A DNA stretch of 64,000 nt from Rothia sp. P100 (GTDB lineage Bacteria; Actinomycetota; Actinomycetes; Actinomycetales; Micrococcaceae): NCBI RefSeq assembly GCF_023712425.1, contig NZ_JAMAYG010000004.1:186001-250000 (forward strand), in the 5' to 3' direction. The translations under genes and the position numbers were made by a program. Positions 25,073-35,044 of this stretch are shown in pieces (the stretch's first letter is position 1; every line of letters begins with the position of its first letter). The notes beneath the pieces are model-generated. The model did no database searches and had not been told where the DNA came from. It worked only from the letters and a program-made list of their open reading frames with translations.

Positions 25073-26887
25073 TTAGCGAATTGTGGCGATGACTGCCCCG
25101 GCAGAGACGGTCTCACCCTGCTTGAGCTTCAGTCCATTGACCTTGCCAGCCTTGTGAGCGGTGATAGGCTGTTCCATCTTCATGGCTTCAAGAACTACGA
25201 TGAGATCGCCCTCTGCTACCTTGGCGCCCTCCTTGACGGCTACCTTCACGATGGTCCCCTGCATGGGGCTGGTCAGCTCATTGCTGTTGGCCGCTGTGGT
25301 ACCACCACGGGTTGAGCGTGACTTGCGTGCCTTAGCCGCTGCGGGTTTAGCTACCGCTGAACCTCCGAATGCGGGAAGCGTGACCTCAAGTCGTTTGCCA
25401 CCCACTTCAACGGTAACCTTCTGACGCTCGTCTCCATCATCAAGTACGCCCAGGGCTCCGTTGTAGGCGGGTAAGGTGTTATTGAATTCAGTTTCAATCC
25501 AGCGGGTATGCACGCTAAAGGGCTGCCCATCAGCAGGTGCAAAAGCCGGGTCTTTAATGACGGTGGCATGGAAGTTAGCTACGGTGGGCAGGCCCTCAAT
25601 CTTAAGCTCCGCCAGTGCCCTGGAGGCACGAGCGAGAGCCTGCTCACGGCTATCACCGGTCACAATCAGCTTAGCTAGCATGGAGTCAAAGTTGCCGCCG
25701 ATAGTATCACCAGAAACCACACCGGAATCCCAGCGGACGCCGGGGCCCTGCGGCACTATCAGTTTTTCGATGGTACCGGGGGAAGGCATGAAGCTGCGGC
25801 CGGCGTCCTCACCGTTGATGCGGAACTCAAAGCTGTGCCCGCGCACCTCGGGGTCGGTAGGGTTGATTTCTTCGCCACGGGCAATGCGGAACTGTTCACG
25901 CACCAGGTCGAGGCCGGTGACCTCTTCAGAAACAGGGTGCTCTACCTGTAGACGGGTGTTAACCTCAAGGAAGCTGATGGTGCCGTCGGTACCAACCAGG
26001 AACTCGCAGGTGCCTGCGCCCTGGTAGCCAGCCTCTTTGAGGATAGCCTTGGACGCATCATAGAGGCGCTGATTCTGTTCTTCGGTGAGGAAGGGGGCAG
26101 GGGCTTCTTCAACTAGCTTCTGATTGCGGCGCTGCAGGGAACAGTCGCGGGTAGAAACCACCACAACGTTGCCGTGGGCATCAGCCAGGCACTGGGTCTC
26201 GACGTGACGGGGGGAATCGAGGAAGCGCTCAATGAAGCATTCGCCGCGGCCAAAAGCTGCGATGGCCTCACGTACAGCTGACTCATAAAGCTCGCCGATG
26301 CCCTCGCGCTCGCGAGCCACCTTGATGCCGCGTCCGCCGCCGCCGAAAGCTGCCTTAATTGCTACGGGGAGACCGAATTCGTCGGCAAAGGCTTCAACTT
26401 CTTGGGGGCTGGTGACCGGGTCTTTGGTGCCGGGAACCAGGGGAGCGCCTACCTTCTCGGCGATATGGCGGGCTGCTACTTTATCACCCAGCCGGTTGAT
26501 AGAGGCGGGGGAGGGGCCGATCCAGGTGAGGCCAGCGTCGATGACCTGCTGGGCGAACTGGGCGTTTTCAGAGAGGAAGCCGTAGCCTGGGTGTACAGCA
26601 TCGGCGCCTGAGCGCTGAGCAACTTCAAGGAGCTTGTCCATTACCAGGTAGGATTCAGCAGCAGTTGAGCCACCCAGGGCATAGGCTTCATCGGCAAGTT
26701 GAGCATGCTGAGCTTCGCGGTCGGGTTCAGCGTAAACTGCCACCGTCGCGATGCCCTCATCTTGAGCAGCACGAATAATGCGTACCGCAATCTCACCGCG
26801 GTTAGCGATTAGAACCTTGGTGACTGGGCCGGTGTGGCGCCCGGTCACCGGGGTGAAATTCTGTCCAGCATCGATAGTTTCAGTCAC
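25073..26887 (-). CDS. accA3: Acyl-CoA carboxylase alpha subunit (biotin carboxylase + BCCP)
   Basis: A 604-residue fused subunit. N-terminal biotin carboxylase domain begins [18 protein letters not shown]; the ATP-grasp core shows [11 protein letters not shown] and [18 protein letters not shown]; the C-terminal biotinyl domain carries the biotin-accepting lysine in EAMKM (Lys570). It carboxylates biotin with ATP and bicarbonate, and the beta subunit then transfers CO2 to acetyl- or propionyl-CoA for malonyl/methylmalonyl-CoA. GTG start with AGGAG eight bases upstream. Its partners accD5 and accE are encoded about 5.5 kb away on the same strand, with maf and other genes between; BirA would biotinylate it. 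Confidence 0.96.
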   Translation of the reverse strand: MTETIDAGQNFTPVTGRHTGPVTKVLIANRGEIAVRIIRAAQDEGIATVAVYAEPDREAQHAQLADEAYALGGSTAAESYLVMDKLLEVAQRSGADAVHPGYGFLSENAQFAQQVIDAGLTWIGPSPASINRLGDKVAARHIAEKVGAPLVPGTKDPVTSPQEVEAFADEFGLPVAIKAAFGGGGRGIKVAREREGIGELYESAVREAIAAFGRGECFIERFLDSPRHVETQCLADAHGNVVVVSTRDCSLQRRNQKLVEEAPAPFLTEEQNQRLYDASKAILKEAGYQGAGTCEFLVGTDGTISFLEVNTRLQVEHPVSEEVTGLDLVREQFRIARGEEINPTDPEVRGHSFEFRINGEDAGRSFMPSPGTIEKLIVPQGPGVRWDSGVVSGDTIGGNFDSMLAKLIVTGDSREQALARASRALAELKIEGLPTVANFHATVIKDPAFAPADGQPFSVHTRWIETEFNNTLPAYNGALGVLDDGDERQKVTVEVGGKRLEVTLPAFGGSAVAKPAAAKARKSRSTRGGTTAANSNELTSPMQGTIVKVAVKEGAKVAEGDLIVVLEAMKMEQPITAHKAGKVNGLKLKQGETVSAGAVIATIR

Positions 26888-26991
26888 TCAAAGCTCCTTG
26901 GGAAGTATTGCGCCACGTCAAGGCGTCTAGTTGATGGCGCAACGGCTCATTTTAGGTGGCGTTTAGAAAAAATTTAACCGCATCTTGAAAT

Positions 26992-27660
26992 TTATCGCGA
27001 ATTTTTCCAAATGTCGCTGATTGAAACACCGAACGTGGTGAGCATCGTGCGGAGGGCATGTACCGAGAGGCCGACGATGGTGTGAAATTCTCCCTCAATA
27101 CCCTTGATAAAAGCTGACCCAAAACCGTCGATAGTAAAGGAGCCAGCTACCCAGAGTGGCTCACCGGTCGCCACGTAGCTTTCTACCTCAGCCTGGGTGA
27201 AGTGATCAAAGTGCACAGTGGCGCTACGTAACTCACTGGTTTCTACCGGCTGCTGCCCGCGGTGATCAATCAACCAGTGGCCGGTATGCAGAACCCCAGA
27301 TTTTCCGCTCATCGCGGTTATTCGCTCTAGTGCCACTTCTGCACTGCCGGGTTTGCCGTAGGGCCGCCCCTCAAGTTCAAAGACAGAATCACACCCAAGG
27401 ACGATTGCCCCCGCGCACTGGGGTAGGGATGCAACAGCGCGGGCTTTAGCCTGAGCCAGTAAAAGGGCAGTCTGTGCCGGGGAGATATCACCGAGCCCCT
27501 TAGTGTAGGCATCTTCCTGTGCTGCTGCCAGAACGGCGTCCTCATCAACATCACTGACAAGAACCTCAAAACTAATGCCCGCGTCCTCAAGAAGTTTCTT
27601 ACGAGCGGGAGACTGAGAAGCCAGTACGAAGCGGGGCTGTTGGGCGGGGATATTATGCAT
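26992..27660 (-). CDS. maf: Maf-like nucleoside-triphosphate pyrophosphatase
   Basis: A 222-residue Maf/HAM1-type protein that hydrolyses non-canonical or modified nucleoside triphosphates, formerly linked to septum formation. The N-terminal LASQSPARKKLLEDAG is the family signature S-x-S-P-R-R...L, and the acidic loop VLGCDSVFELEGRPYGKP and the later FTIDGFGSAFI agree with the fold. I chose ATG 27660: the longer in-frame ATG at 27714 falls inside a strong hairpin that looks like the terminator of the aldehyde dehydrogenase gene. Maf between acyl-CoA carboxylase genes is the usual actinobacterial arrangement. Confidence 0.9.
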   Translation of the reverse strand: MHNIPAQQPRFVLASQSPARKKLLEDAGISFEVLVSDVDEDAVLAAAQEDAYTKGLGDISPAQTALLLAQAKARAVASLPQCAGAIVLGCDSVFELEGRPYGKPGSAEVALERITAMSGKSGVLHTGHWLIDHRGQQPVETSELRSATVHFDHFTQAEVESYVATGEPLWVAGSFTIDGFGSAFIKGIEGEFHTIVGLSVHALRTMLTTFGVSISDIWKNSR

Positions 27661-27703
27661 AGCTCTAAGTGTATTGAATAGCCAGCTTTTGTGGTTGCTT
27701 AAA

Positions 27704-27763
27704 CCCCGCACCATCCCTCAGCATCCTGCCTGATATGCAGGGGGTAAGAAGGATGGCGCGGGG
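27704..27763 (-). terminator. Long hairpin terminator after the aldehyde dehydrogenase gene
   Basis: A 13-bp outer stem with one G-U pair (27704-27716 with 27751-27763) encloses an inner CCTGC/GCAGG helix (27725-27729 with 27737-27741). It lies 17 bases after the aldehyde dehydrogenase stop. The T tract is short, so strength is uncertain. Confidence 0.65.
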
Positions 27764-27780
27764 TCTAAGTGAAGCGGGGC

Positions 27781-29304
27781 TTAGAAGAGACCCATGGGCT
27801 GATCTGAGTAGGAGACCAGCATATTCTTGGTCTGCTGGTAGTGATCCAGCATCATCAGGTGGTTCTCGCGGCCGATGCCACTCTTCTTATAGCCACCGAA
27901 AGCTGAGTGAGCTGGGTAGTTATGGTAGTTATTGACCCAGACACGCCCTGCCTGAATGGTTCGCCCCGCGCGGTAGGAGATGAACTGGTCTCGGCTCCAA
28001 ACTCCGGCACCCAGACCGAAATCGGTGTCGTTGGCGATGCGCATAGCTTCGTCAAAATCGGTGAAGCTGGTGGTAGCTAGGACGGGGCCGAAAATCTCTT
28101 CCTGGAAGATGCGCATATCATTATTACCCGCGAAAACGGTGGGCTGAATGTAGTAGCCACCCGCTAGATCTCCGCCCAGTTCGCAGGCTTCACCACCGAT
28201 CAGGACGTCCGCGCCTTCATCCTTTCCGATTTTAAGATAGCCAGTGATTTTGTCCCACTGTTCCTTAGATGCCTGGGCGCCCACCATAGTTTCGGTATCC
28301 AGGGGGTTGCCCTGCTTCATGGCCTTGACTCGTTCGAGTCCAGCTTCAAGGAAAGAGTCATAGATAGGCTTTTGGATCAGGGCGCGGGAGGGGCAGGTAC
28401 AGACTTCGCCCTGGTTGAGACCGAAAGAGGCAAACCCTTCAAGAGCCTTTGAATAGAAGGAGTCCTCTTCGCGAGCCACATCCTCAAAGAAAATGTTAGG
28501 GGACTTGCCGCCTAGCTCCAGGGTGATGGGGACGATGTTCTCTGCGGCAGCCTTCATAATGATCGAGCCAGTAGTGGTTTCGCCGGTGAAGGCAATTTTG
28601 CGGATGCGCTTGCTCCCCGACAGGGCAGCGCCTGCTTCAGTACCAAAGCCATTGACTACATTTAGCACGCCAGGAGGCAGTAGGTCCTTCCAGAGGTCAA
28701 CCAGGAAGAGAATGGATGCCGGGGTCTGCTCTGCGGGCTTGAGCACAATGCAGTTGCCGGTGGCTAGAGCCGGTGCAATCTTCCAGATTGCCATGAGGAT
28801 AGGAAAGTTCCAGGGGATAATCTGCCCCACGACGCCCAGCGGCTCGTGGAAATGGTAGGCGACGGTGTCCTCATCGATTTGAGACAGACGGCCTTCCTGA
28901 GCACGAATGGCTCCTGCAAAGTAGCGCAAGTGATCTGCTGCTAGGGGAATGTCTGCCGCTAGAGTTTCGCGCACCGGTTTACCGTTATCCCAGGTTTCGG
29001 CTACCGCGATAGCTTCAAGGTTGTCCTCGATAACCTGGGCTAGTTTGAGCAGTAAGTTGGAGCGTTCGGTGACGGAGGTTTTGCCGTAGGTTTCAAAAGC
29101 CTTCCAACCGGCGTCCAGTGCTTTATCGATGTCAGCGGCGGTGCCGCGGGCTACCTCGGTAAAGGGCTTGCCGTTGACCGGTGAGATGTCTTCGAAATAC
29201 TGGCCTTCGGCGGGAGCCACCCATTCGCCACCGATGAAGTGGTCATAACGGCTCTTGAAGGTAGCAAGTGAATCTGAGGTGCCTGGGGCGGCGTAGACAG
29301 TCAT
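27781..29304 (-). CDS. NAD(P)-dependent aldehyde dehydrogenase (acetaldehyde dehydrogenase-like)
   Basis: A 507-residue aldehyde dehydrogenase. Visible landmarks: [21 protein letters not shown] for cofactor binding, ELGGKSPNI with the general-base Glu, and GEVCTCPSR with the catalytic cysteine, a form common in AldB/ExaC-like acetaldehyde dehydrogenases. C-terminal [14 protein letters not shown] is also typical. ATG 29304 is preferred because AAAGGAG lies six bases upstream; an in-frame start 39 bases earlier lacks a site. It would oxidise an aldehyde to the acid. It is divergent from the Gfo/Idh/MocA gene and sits inside the acyl-CoA carboxylase region. Confidence 0.94.
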   Translation of the reverse strand: MTVYAAPGTSDSLATFKSRYDHFIGGEWVAPAEGQYFEDISPVNGKPFTEVARGTAADIDKALDAGWKAFETYGKTSVTERSNLLLKLAQVIEDNLEAIAVAETWDNGKPVRETLAADIPLAADHLRYFAGAIRAQEGRLSQIDEDTVAYHFHEPLGVVGQIIPWNFPILMAIWKIAPALATGNCIVLKPAEQTPASILFLVDLWKDLLPPGVLNVVNGFGTEAGAALSGSKRIRKIAFTGETTTGSIIMKAAAENIVPITLELGGKSPNIFFEDVAREEDSFYSKALEGFASFGLNQGEVCTCPSRALIQKPIYDSFLEAGLERVKAMKQGNPLDTETMVGAQASKEQWDKITGYLKIGKDEGADVLIGGEACELGGDLAGGYYIQPTVFAGNNDMRIFQEEIFGPVLATTSFTDFDEAMRIANDTDFGLGAGVWSRDQFISYRAGRTIQAGRVWVNNYHNYPAHSAFGGYKKSGIGRENHLMMLDHYQQTKNMLVSYSDQPMGLF

Positions 29305-29448
29305 GGGGACTCCTTTGACGAAACTGTTTGTAACACGGGTCACGTTTCAAGAAGTCTAGCCGCTCACTGAGGTGGTCGGCAAGGGTATATTTTGAGAAGA
29401 TAGACAGCCTTCGCGCTGCACACCTTATGCGCTACCCCGGAGGAAAAT

Positions 29449-30498
29449 ATGGATAGCCCCCGCCTCGGTCTCATCGGGACTGGAATGATAACCCAGGAAT
29501 TCGCGGCAGCTACTAAAGCTGAGAATGCCTTCGAGCTGGTTGCTGTGATGAGTCGCTCTAGCGCTACCGCACGTTCTTTTATTCAGGATGCTGATCTAGA
29601 CCGGGTGGGCATCGCTACCGAAATAAGCGAGTTGCTGGAGCATTCGCTAGATGCGGTGTATATTGCTTCCCCCAATTCCTTCCATAAGAATCATGCCTTG
29701 GCCGCTATCGATGCGGGGGTGAATGTCATTGTGGAAAAGCCAGCTTTCTGGAACCCCGCGCAATGGCAGGAGGTACACCGTGCTGCTGAAAGAGCCGGGA
29801 TCTTGGTCTTTGAAGCCGCGCGGCATCTTTTTGAGCCCGGCTTCGAAACAGTTGGGAAGTGGGTGGATGAACAGAAGTCAAGCGGGCGAGAGGTGACAGG
29901 TGCCAGCCTGAACTTTCACCAGTATTCTTCCCGCTGGGACGCTGTGTCGGCAGGCCAGGAACCCAATATTTTCTCGCTGCGTCACGGCGGCGGTGCCCTG
30001 GTTGACCTGGGAATTTACACGGTCTATGCAGCGGTAGCCTGGTTTGGGGAGCCGCAGGCTATTTCATACAGAGCCCAGCTGGCGCCAACCGGGGTGGATG
30101 CTGCCGGCGTCCTGCTGCTGACCTACCCCGGCTTTACCGCTGAGCTATCTTTCTCTAAAAACCAGGTCTCCCGCCTGCCCAACGAGATTAGGGCGGGACG
30201 CTCGGGCTTGTTACTGAATGCGGTGCAGGGAATCGACAGGGTAAAGACAGTCGAGGGGCAGACCCTCTTTGAAGCAGATAAACCCGGTGCACCGTTGAGC
30301 CAGCTGATGCGCTATGAAGCTCTTGCCTTTGCGGAGCTGGTCGCAGCTCAGAGGCAAGGCAACCTCACCGCGCAACAGAGGGACCACTACCGCTACCTAA
30401 CTCAGCTGTCGCGCATCGTCAACCGCATCTGCACCGAGGCGCGCCACCAGGCGGAAATCGTGTTTAGCGGGGAAATTGGTAGCTCTGAAAAGCGCTAA
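29449..30498 (+). CDS. Gfo/Idh/MocA-family oxidoreductase
   Basis: A 349-residue NAD(P)-dependent sugar-type dehydrogenase. The N-terminal Rossmann motif is GLIGTGMITQEFA, and the family motif EKP in VIVEKPAFWNP is present with the following central alpha/beta domain (GGALVDLGIYTVYAAVAWFG). These enzymes oxidise or reduce sugars, cyclitols or related alcohols; the substrate is not predictable. ATG start with GGAGG seven bases upstream. It is divergent from the aldehyde dehydrogenase gene and followed by a very long inverted repeat. Confidence 0.92.
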   Translation: MDSPRLGLIGTGMITQEFAAATKAENAFELVAVMSRSSATARSFIQDADLDRVGIATEISELLEHSLDAVYIASPNSFHKNHALAAIDAGVNVIVEKPAFWNPAQWQEVHRAAERAGILVFEAARHLFEPGFETVGKWVDEQKSSGREVTGASLNFHQYSSRWDAVSAGQEPNIFSLRHGGGALVDLGIYTVYAAVAWFGEPQAISYRAQLAPTGVDAAGVLLLTYPGFTAELSFSKNQVSRLPNEIRAGRSGLLLNAVQGIDRVKTVEGQTLFEADKPGAPLSQLMRYEALAFAELVAAQRQGNLTAQQRDHYRYLTQLSRIVNRICTEARHQAEIVFSGEIGSSEKR

Positions 30499-30522
30499 CC
30501 CGGGGGCTGAGGTCCTCGCGAA

Positions 30523-30593
30523 GAGCGGGCACCTTGTCTGTTAGCTGGCTCGGGGCTAGCGTTTAAGGGTACTAACAGACAGGGTGCCCGCTC
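30523..30593. terminator. 22-bp inverted repeat, probable U-less bidirectional terminator
   Basis: Arms 30523-30544 and 30572-30593 match over 22 bp with one G-U pair and a 27-base loop. It lies between the convergent Gfo and DUF885 genes, but neither side has a T tract. Confidence 0.6.
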
Positions 30594-30611
30594 ATGAGCT
30601 AAATACTCAGT

Positions 30612-32315
30612 CTAATAACCTAGTGCTCGCTTGAGGGTGTCTAGGCCAACAGAACCGAGCATGAGGGCGCGGGTGTGGAAGTCCCTATCTGAGACACCGG
30701 CGGCGCGGGCATCCTCACGCAGCTGTAACCAGAGGCGCTCGCCTACCTTATAAGAGGGAGCCTGGCCGGGCCATCCCAGGTAGCGCAGGAATTCAAAGCG
30801 GCGCTGGCCGTCTGACATGTCCAGGTTGGCCTCCAAGAAGCGGTAGCCGCGGTCGGCGTCCCAGATACCGGGTTCAATGCCGAGTTCCTCAACCCAGCGC
30901 TGGGGGATTTCGAAGCCGCAGTGCAGACCGATGTCAAAGACGACGCGTGCAGCGCGCAGGCGCTGGGCGTCCAGCATACCCATGCGGTCGCCGGGGTCTG
31001 CCAGATAGCCGAGTTCGTCCATGAGGCGTTCGGCATAGAGAGCCCAGCCTTCGCCGTGGCCTGAGACCCAGCAGGCTGAGGCGCGCCAGTTATTGAGGGA
31101 TTCTGCCATGGCGGTTGCGGTGGCTATCTGTAGGTGGTGGCCGGGGGTGCCTTCGTGGTAGACAGTGGAGACTTCGCGCCAGGTGCCGAAGGTGTCTTCG
31201 CCTTCGGGGACTGACCACCACATGCGACCGGCTCTCTCGAAGTCGGCTGACGGGCCGGTGTAGTAGATGCCGCCTTCTTGGGTGGGGGCGATCATGCACT
31301 CGAGATTTCGCAGGGGCCCTTCGATGGTGAAGTGTTCTTTAGAGAGAAAATCCAGAGCTTCGTCGGAGAGCTTCTGCATCCAGGCTTGGAGTTCATCGGT
31401 GCCGTGCAGAGTGCGGGCGGGGTCAGCATCCAGTGCTGCCTTGGCCTCTTCGATACTGGCACCGGGCTTAATCTCTTCTGCTACTTCCTGCTGGGCTGCG
31501 ATGATGCGGTCTAGCTCTTCAATGCCCCAGGCGTAGGTTTCTTCTAAATCTAGGGTAGTACCCACGAACTGGCGGGAGTAGAGGGAGTAACGCTTACGTC
31601 CTACAGCGTCTTCTTGAGGTGCTGCCGGGCGCAGGGTTTCTTGCAGATAGGTCAGCAGCTTGCCGTAGCCTGCCTTGGCGGATGCCGCGCCCTCCTTAGC
31701 ATGGTCGGCGTGGGTGGGAGCTGCTTCGGCAACTTCAGCGGCTAGGGCGTCAAAGAAACCGCCGTCAGCGATGTAGGCGGTGACCTGCTCGATGGCTGTG
31801 TCGACCTGACGCACAGCGGCTACGCAGCCGCGGGTGTGTGCTTCTTCGAGGCTCTCGATATAGCCTTCGAGCGCAGAAGCGACGTTGTGGAGGCGCCCTG
31901 CAATAAAACCCCAGTCTTCTTCATTATTGCGGTTCATGAGGTCAAAGACTGAACGGATACCCTGAATGGGGGAGGCTAGGTTATTGATTTCCCAGGTTCC
32001 CAGCCCAGCCTCATGAAGCTCAAGTTCTAGGCCCAGACGCTCCTGCATGGCATCGACGGTGACCTTGTCGATGTCATCGGTAATTTCTGCCTGATTCAAC
32101 TGTTCAAGGGTTTCACGGATAACAGCGATATTGGCAGCGGTGCCGGCGGGGGAGAAGTCGGCGTACTCGGTTTCCCTGCCCTTGCGCCCTTCTAGGGTAG
32201 CGCTGGCGGGGTCTAGCTCCAGGCACTTCTCGTAGTAGGCATTGGCAATTTCATCGACGCGAGTTTGTGTGCGGTTGGTGGTAAAAATAGCAGGTAAATC
32301 TGGGTGAATAGTCAT
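30612..32315 (-). CDS. DUF885 family protein (putative zinc metallohydrolase)
   Basis: A 567-residue all-helical protein of the DUF885 family, common in actinobacteria. It carries the family's metal-binding type motif YHEGTPGHHLQ at about residues 383-393 and GHGEGWALYAE further on, where the second glutamate could complete the site. Some relatives are annotated as dipeptidyl peptidases or collagenase-like proteins, and no clear substrate is known. No signal peptide is seen, so it is probably cytoplasmic. TAATAT lies seven bases upstream of the ATG, so the mRNA may be leaderless. It follows accE on the same strand after a terminator. Confidence 0.85.
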   Translation of the reverse strand: MTIHPDLPAIFTTNRTQTRVDEIANAYYEKCLELDPASATLEGRKGRETEYADFSPAGTAANIAVIRETLEQLNQAEITDDIDKVTVDAMQERLGLELELHEAGLGTWEINNLASPIQGIRSVFDLMNRNNEEDWGFIAGRLHNVASALEGYIESLEEAHTRGCVAAVRQVDTAIEQVTAYIADGGFFDALAAEVAEAAPTHADHAKEGAASAKAGYGKLLTYLQETLRPAAPQEDAVGRKRYSLYSRQFVGTTLDLEETYAWGIEELDRIIAAQQEVAEEIKPGASIEEAKAALDADPARTLHGTDELQAWMQKLSDEALDFLSKEHFTIEGPLRNLECMIAPTQEGGIYYTGPSADFERAGRMWWSVPEGEDTFGTWREVSTVYHEGTPGHHLQIATATAMAESLNNWRASACWVSGHGEGWALYAERLMDELGYLADPGDRMGMLDAQRLRAARVVFDIGLHCGFEIPQRWVEELGIEPGIWDADRGYRFLEANLDMSDGQRRFEFLRYLGWPGQAPSYKVGERLWLQLREDARAAGVSDRDFHTRALMLGSVGLDTLKRALGY

Positions 32316-32343
32316 GAGACCTATATTACAGTTCAGATGCAGA

Positions 32344-32382
32344 AAAGGGCCTTCACCCTTGCCGGAGTGAAGACCCTTTTTG
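32344..32382 (-). terminator. Rho-independent terminator of accD5-accE
   Basis: A hairpin of AAAAGGGCCTTCAC with its complement (one mismatch), T-rich on the minus strand 3' side. It lies ten bases after the accE stop. Confidence 0.82.
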
Positions 32383-32392
32383 AAAAATTGAA

Positions 32393-32719
32393 CTACTGCG
32401 GCCGTGCCCGCTTCCAGGAGCCCGGACCTGGTCGCAGACGGGCGCCTAGCTGCTGGGTGGTGTTTAAGCGGCGCTGCCAGTGCTCCAGCGTAGTTTCCCT
32501 ATTCTGCTCTGCTTGCGCGGCAGAAGCTGCCACCACTGCGGTTAGAGCTGCCAGCTCCTCGTCGGTGGGGTTGCCCTTGACCACGCTCAGCAGGGGAGCC
32601 TCCGAAGGGGCAGTCGTGCTGGCGGCCAGGCTAGCGTCATCCTGCGCGGTTACAGGTGTGGGTGCTGCTGCCGGTTTCTTACCGAAGCCCAAGAGCGAGA
32701 GGGGGTTGGGGGTTGCCAT
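32393..32719 (-). CDS. accE: Acyl-CoA carboxylase epsilon subunit
   Basis: A 108-residue protein with the short actinobacterial AccE domain: SVVKGNPTDEELAALTAVV (about 45-63), then a helical segment and the basic/aromatic tail SWKRARPQ. AccE proteins bridge the biotin-carrying alpha and carboxyltransferase beta subunits and raise activity. The N-terminal 40 residues (GFGKKPAAAPTPV) are Pro/Ala-rich and likely disordered. It starts 13 bases after the accD5 stop, so they are co-transcribed. The family reading is from the KGNPTxEE motif, which is diagnostic. Confidence 0.9.
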   Translation of the reverse strand: MATPNPLSLLGFGKKPAAAPTPVTAQDDASLAASTTAPSEAPLLSVVKGNPTDEELAALTAVVAASAAQAEQNRETTLEHWQRRLNTTQQLGARLRPGPGSWKRARPQ

Positions 32720-32732
32720 AGAGAATTAGCCT

Positions 32733-34346
32733 TTACAGAGGAATATTGCCATGCTTTTTGGCCGGGCTTGCTGCCCGCTTATCGTTCAAGGCACGCAGGG
32801 CGCTGACGATGCGCACACGGGTCTCTGATGGAGCGATGACCTCGTCAATATAGCCCAGCTCAGCTGCCTGGTAGGGGTTGAGCAGCTCTTCTTCATACTT
32901 GGTGATGAGCTCAGCACGGCGGGCCTCGACGTCCCCACCTTCTTCGGCAAGGGCGGCAAGCTCACGACGGTAGAGAATGTTTACCGCGCCCTGAGCGCCC
33001 ATCACACCGATTTGAGCGGTGGGCCAGGCAAGGTTAATGTCTGCGCCCAGCTTCTTGGAGCCCATCACAATGTAAGCACCGCCGTAGGCCTTACGGGTAA
33101 TGACGGTAACCAGGGGAACAGTAGCCTCAGCGTAGGCATAGAGCAGCTTAGCACCGCGGCGGATGATGCCGTTGAACTCCTGGTCGGTACCTGGCAAGAA
33201 ACCCGGTACGTCCACAAAGGTCAGAATAGGAATGTTGAAGGCATCGCAGTTGCGTACAAAACGGGCAGCCTTCTCGGACGCGTTGATATCTAGGGTGCCA
33301 GCGAACTGCATAGGCTGGTTAGCCACGATACCAACGGTCTTACCCTCAACACGGGCGTAACCGATCATGACGTTAGGGGCGTAGAGCGCCTGCATTTCCA
33401 GGAAGTGCCCGTCATCCACAACCGCCTCAATCACCGAGCGCATGTCGTAGGGTTGGTTGGCTGAGTCGGGAATCAGCTGATCCAACTCAAGGTCATCTAC
33501 GGTCGGTTCGGGGTCCTGGTCATGGTCTAGGGGCAGATTGACCGCCAGGTTGTTGGAGGGCAAAAATTCGATGAGCTCGCGCACGAAATCGAAAGCGTCC
33601 TCTTCATCCTCTGCCAGGTAAGTGGAGGTACCGGTGACCGCATTGTGCTGGCGCGCCCCACCCAGTGTCTCCATATCAATCTCTTCGCCGGTTACGGTCT
33701 TAATGACATCCGGTCCCGTGATAAACATGTGACTGGTCTTATCAACCATCACGATATAGTCCGTCAAAGCGGGGGAGTAGGCTGCACCGCCAGCTGAGGG
33801 GCCCATAATCACAGAAATCTGCGGAATGACACCTGAAGCGCGCACATTCATGCGGAAGATATCAGCGAACATGGCTAGGGACGCCACACCTTCCTGGATG
33901 CGGGCACCACCACCGTCATTGATACCAATGACCGGGCAACCGTTCTGGAGTGCGAACTTCTGCACCTTAACGATCTTCTCGCCGTTGACCTGGGACAGTG
34001 ATCCGCCGTAAACCGTGAAGTCCTGAGAATAAACAGCCACCAGGCGGCCGTCAATCGTGCCGTAGCCTGAAACTAAGCCATCGCCTAGAGGGCGTTTCTT
34101 ATCCATACCAAACGCTGTGGTGCGGTGGCGCGCCAGAGCATCAAACTCAACAAAAGAACCTTCATCAAGCAACATCTCAACACGCTCACGGGCGGTCTGC
34201 TTACCGCGCTCATGCTGACGATCAATCGGAGCCTGGCCGGTAGGAGCGAGAGTCTGCTCCCGGCGGGCATAAAAATCCTCAATCTTTCCTGCGGTTGTTG
34301 AAAGATCTGGCCCGTTGTCAGCCTGCTCGGTGAGATTCTCGCTCAT
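32733..34346 (-). CDS. accD5: Acyl-CoA (propionyl-CoA) carboxylase beta subunit
   Basis: A 537-residue carboxyltransferase of the AccD5/PccB type that moves the carboxyl group from biotin to acyl-CoA. Landmarks: the N-terminal crotonase-fold domain with [13 protein letters not shown], the oxyanion-hole region, [21 protein letters not shown] and the second domain with [12 protein letters not shown] and [17 protein letters not shown] start with AAGAGG five bases upstream. Whether it prefers acetyl-, propionyl- or other acyl-CoA cannot be told from sequence. It is followed by accE and its promoter should lie in the 34347-34544 gap. Confidence 0.95.
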   Translation of the reverse strand: MSENLTEQADNGPDLSTTAGKIEDFYARREQTLAPTGQAPIDRQHERGKQTARERVEMLLDEGSFVEFDALARHRTTAFGMDKKRPLGDGLVSGYGTIDGRLVAVYSQDFTVYGGSLSQVNGEKIVKVQKFALQNGCPVIGINDGGGARIQEGVASLAMFADIFRMNVRASGVIPQISVIMGPSAGGAAYSPALTDYIVMVDKTSHMFITGPDVIKTVTGEEIDMETLGGARQHNAVTGTSTYLAEDEEDAFDFVRELIEFLPSNNLAVNLPLDHDQDPEPTVDDLELDQLIPDSANQPYDMRSVIEAVVDDGHFLEMQALYAPNVMIGYARVEGKTVGIVANQPMQFAGTLDINASEKAARFVRNCDAFNIPILTFVDVPGFLPGTDQEFNGIIRRGAKLLYAYAEATVPLVTVITRKAYGGAYIVMGSKKLGADINLAWPTAQIGVMGAQGAVNILYRRELAALAEEGGDVEARRAELITKYEEELLNPYQAAELGYIDEVIAPSETRVRIVSALRALNDKRAASPAKKHGNIPL

Positions 34347-34481
34347 GGTGCCTCTTCACGCTCTTGGTGTGTCTAGGTGCCCCTGGTCAGGGCATTCGTA
34401 TCAACTATAGTCGTCGCCTGAGCCGAGGGTAAATTTTTTTAGGAATTTTGGGGTGTTTTCTCTAAATAAGAGGGGTAAATG

Positions 34482-34525
34482 TTTGGTGGACGCACCCGAA
34501 GCTGGTTTCGGGTGCGTCCACCAAA
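34482..34525. terminator. 19-bp perfect hairpin between YciI-like and accD5 genes
   Basis: Perfect 19-bp arms (34482-34500 and 34507-34525) with a six-base loop GCTGGT. It lies 20 bases after the YciI-like stop on the minus strand and has no T tract. It probably ends or insulates the YciI-like transcript. Confidence 0.7.
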
Positions 34526-34544
34526 TACGTGTGGGTAAGGAAAG

Positions 34545-34829
34545 CTACTGACCTACCTTGCCAATGACTGCGTTCCATTCGCGCACCTTGTAGCCGGTGA
34601 GAACGCCGCCGGTGCTCATGGGGTCAGCCGCAATGAGAGCGTCCAGGTGTTCCTTGTTATCGGCAACAAAAATGAGCAGAGCACCAAAAGGCTCCCCATC
34701 GGGGTAGGCGCCTGCGGCGTGCAGGTTGCCTTCTTTATGAAGTTTGGCTAGGTACTCGCGGTGGGCTGGGCGGTGCAGCGTCTGAAGATCGGCAGGCCCA
34801 TAGGAATATTCAACAGCGTAGGTGGTCAT
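34545..34829 (-). CDS. YciI-like protein
   Basis: A 94-residue ferredoxin-like-fold protein of the YciI family, with LHRPAHREYLAKLHKEG near the N-terminus where the family has its conserved His-Asp pair region (the aspartate equivalent is not obvious here) and LIFVADNKEHLDALIAADP in the middle. Function of the family is unclear; small-molecule or detoxification roles have been suggested. ATG 34829 is chosen because GGGAG lies six bases upstream; a longer in-frame extension of 40 residues has no such site and poor composition. It is divergent from birA. Confidence 0.85.
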   Translation of the reverse strand: MTTYAVEYSYGPADLQTLHRPAHREYLAKLHKEGNLHAAGAYPDGEPFGALLIFVADNKEHLDALIAADPMSTGGVLTGYKVREWNAVIGKVGQ

Positions 34830-35044
34830 AGGTTGCTCCCTAAAATATTGTGAGACTAGATTCAAGAAATCCTGCTGTGTTACTGGGACCCGTGGGGTGT
34901 CTTTGCACCGTTTGGCGCAAGGATACCCCATCGGGTTTCCGTACATCATTGTTGTGCAAGACTGCTGAACTGAATTGCTCTCCCCAGTATCTCACCTCAC
35001 AGGCTCGCCGCTAGTATTAAGAGGCAGATTAAAGAAAGGTAACC

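Noticed and set aside
27661-27714. 18-residue N-terminal extension of Maf
   Set aside because: Its ATG lies in the terminator hairpin of the preceding gene and the family normally starts close to the LASQSP motif.
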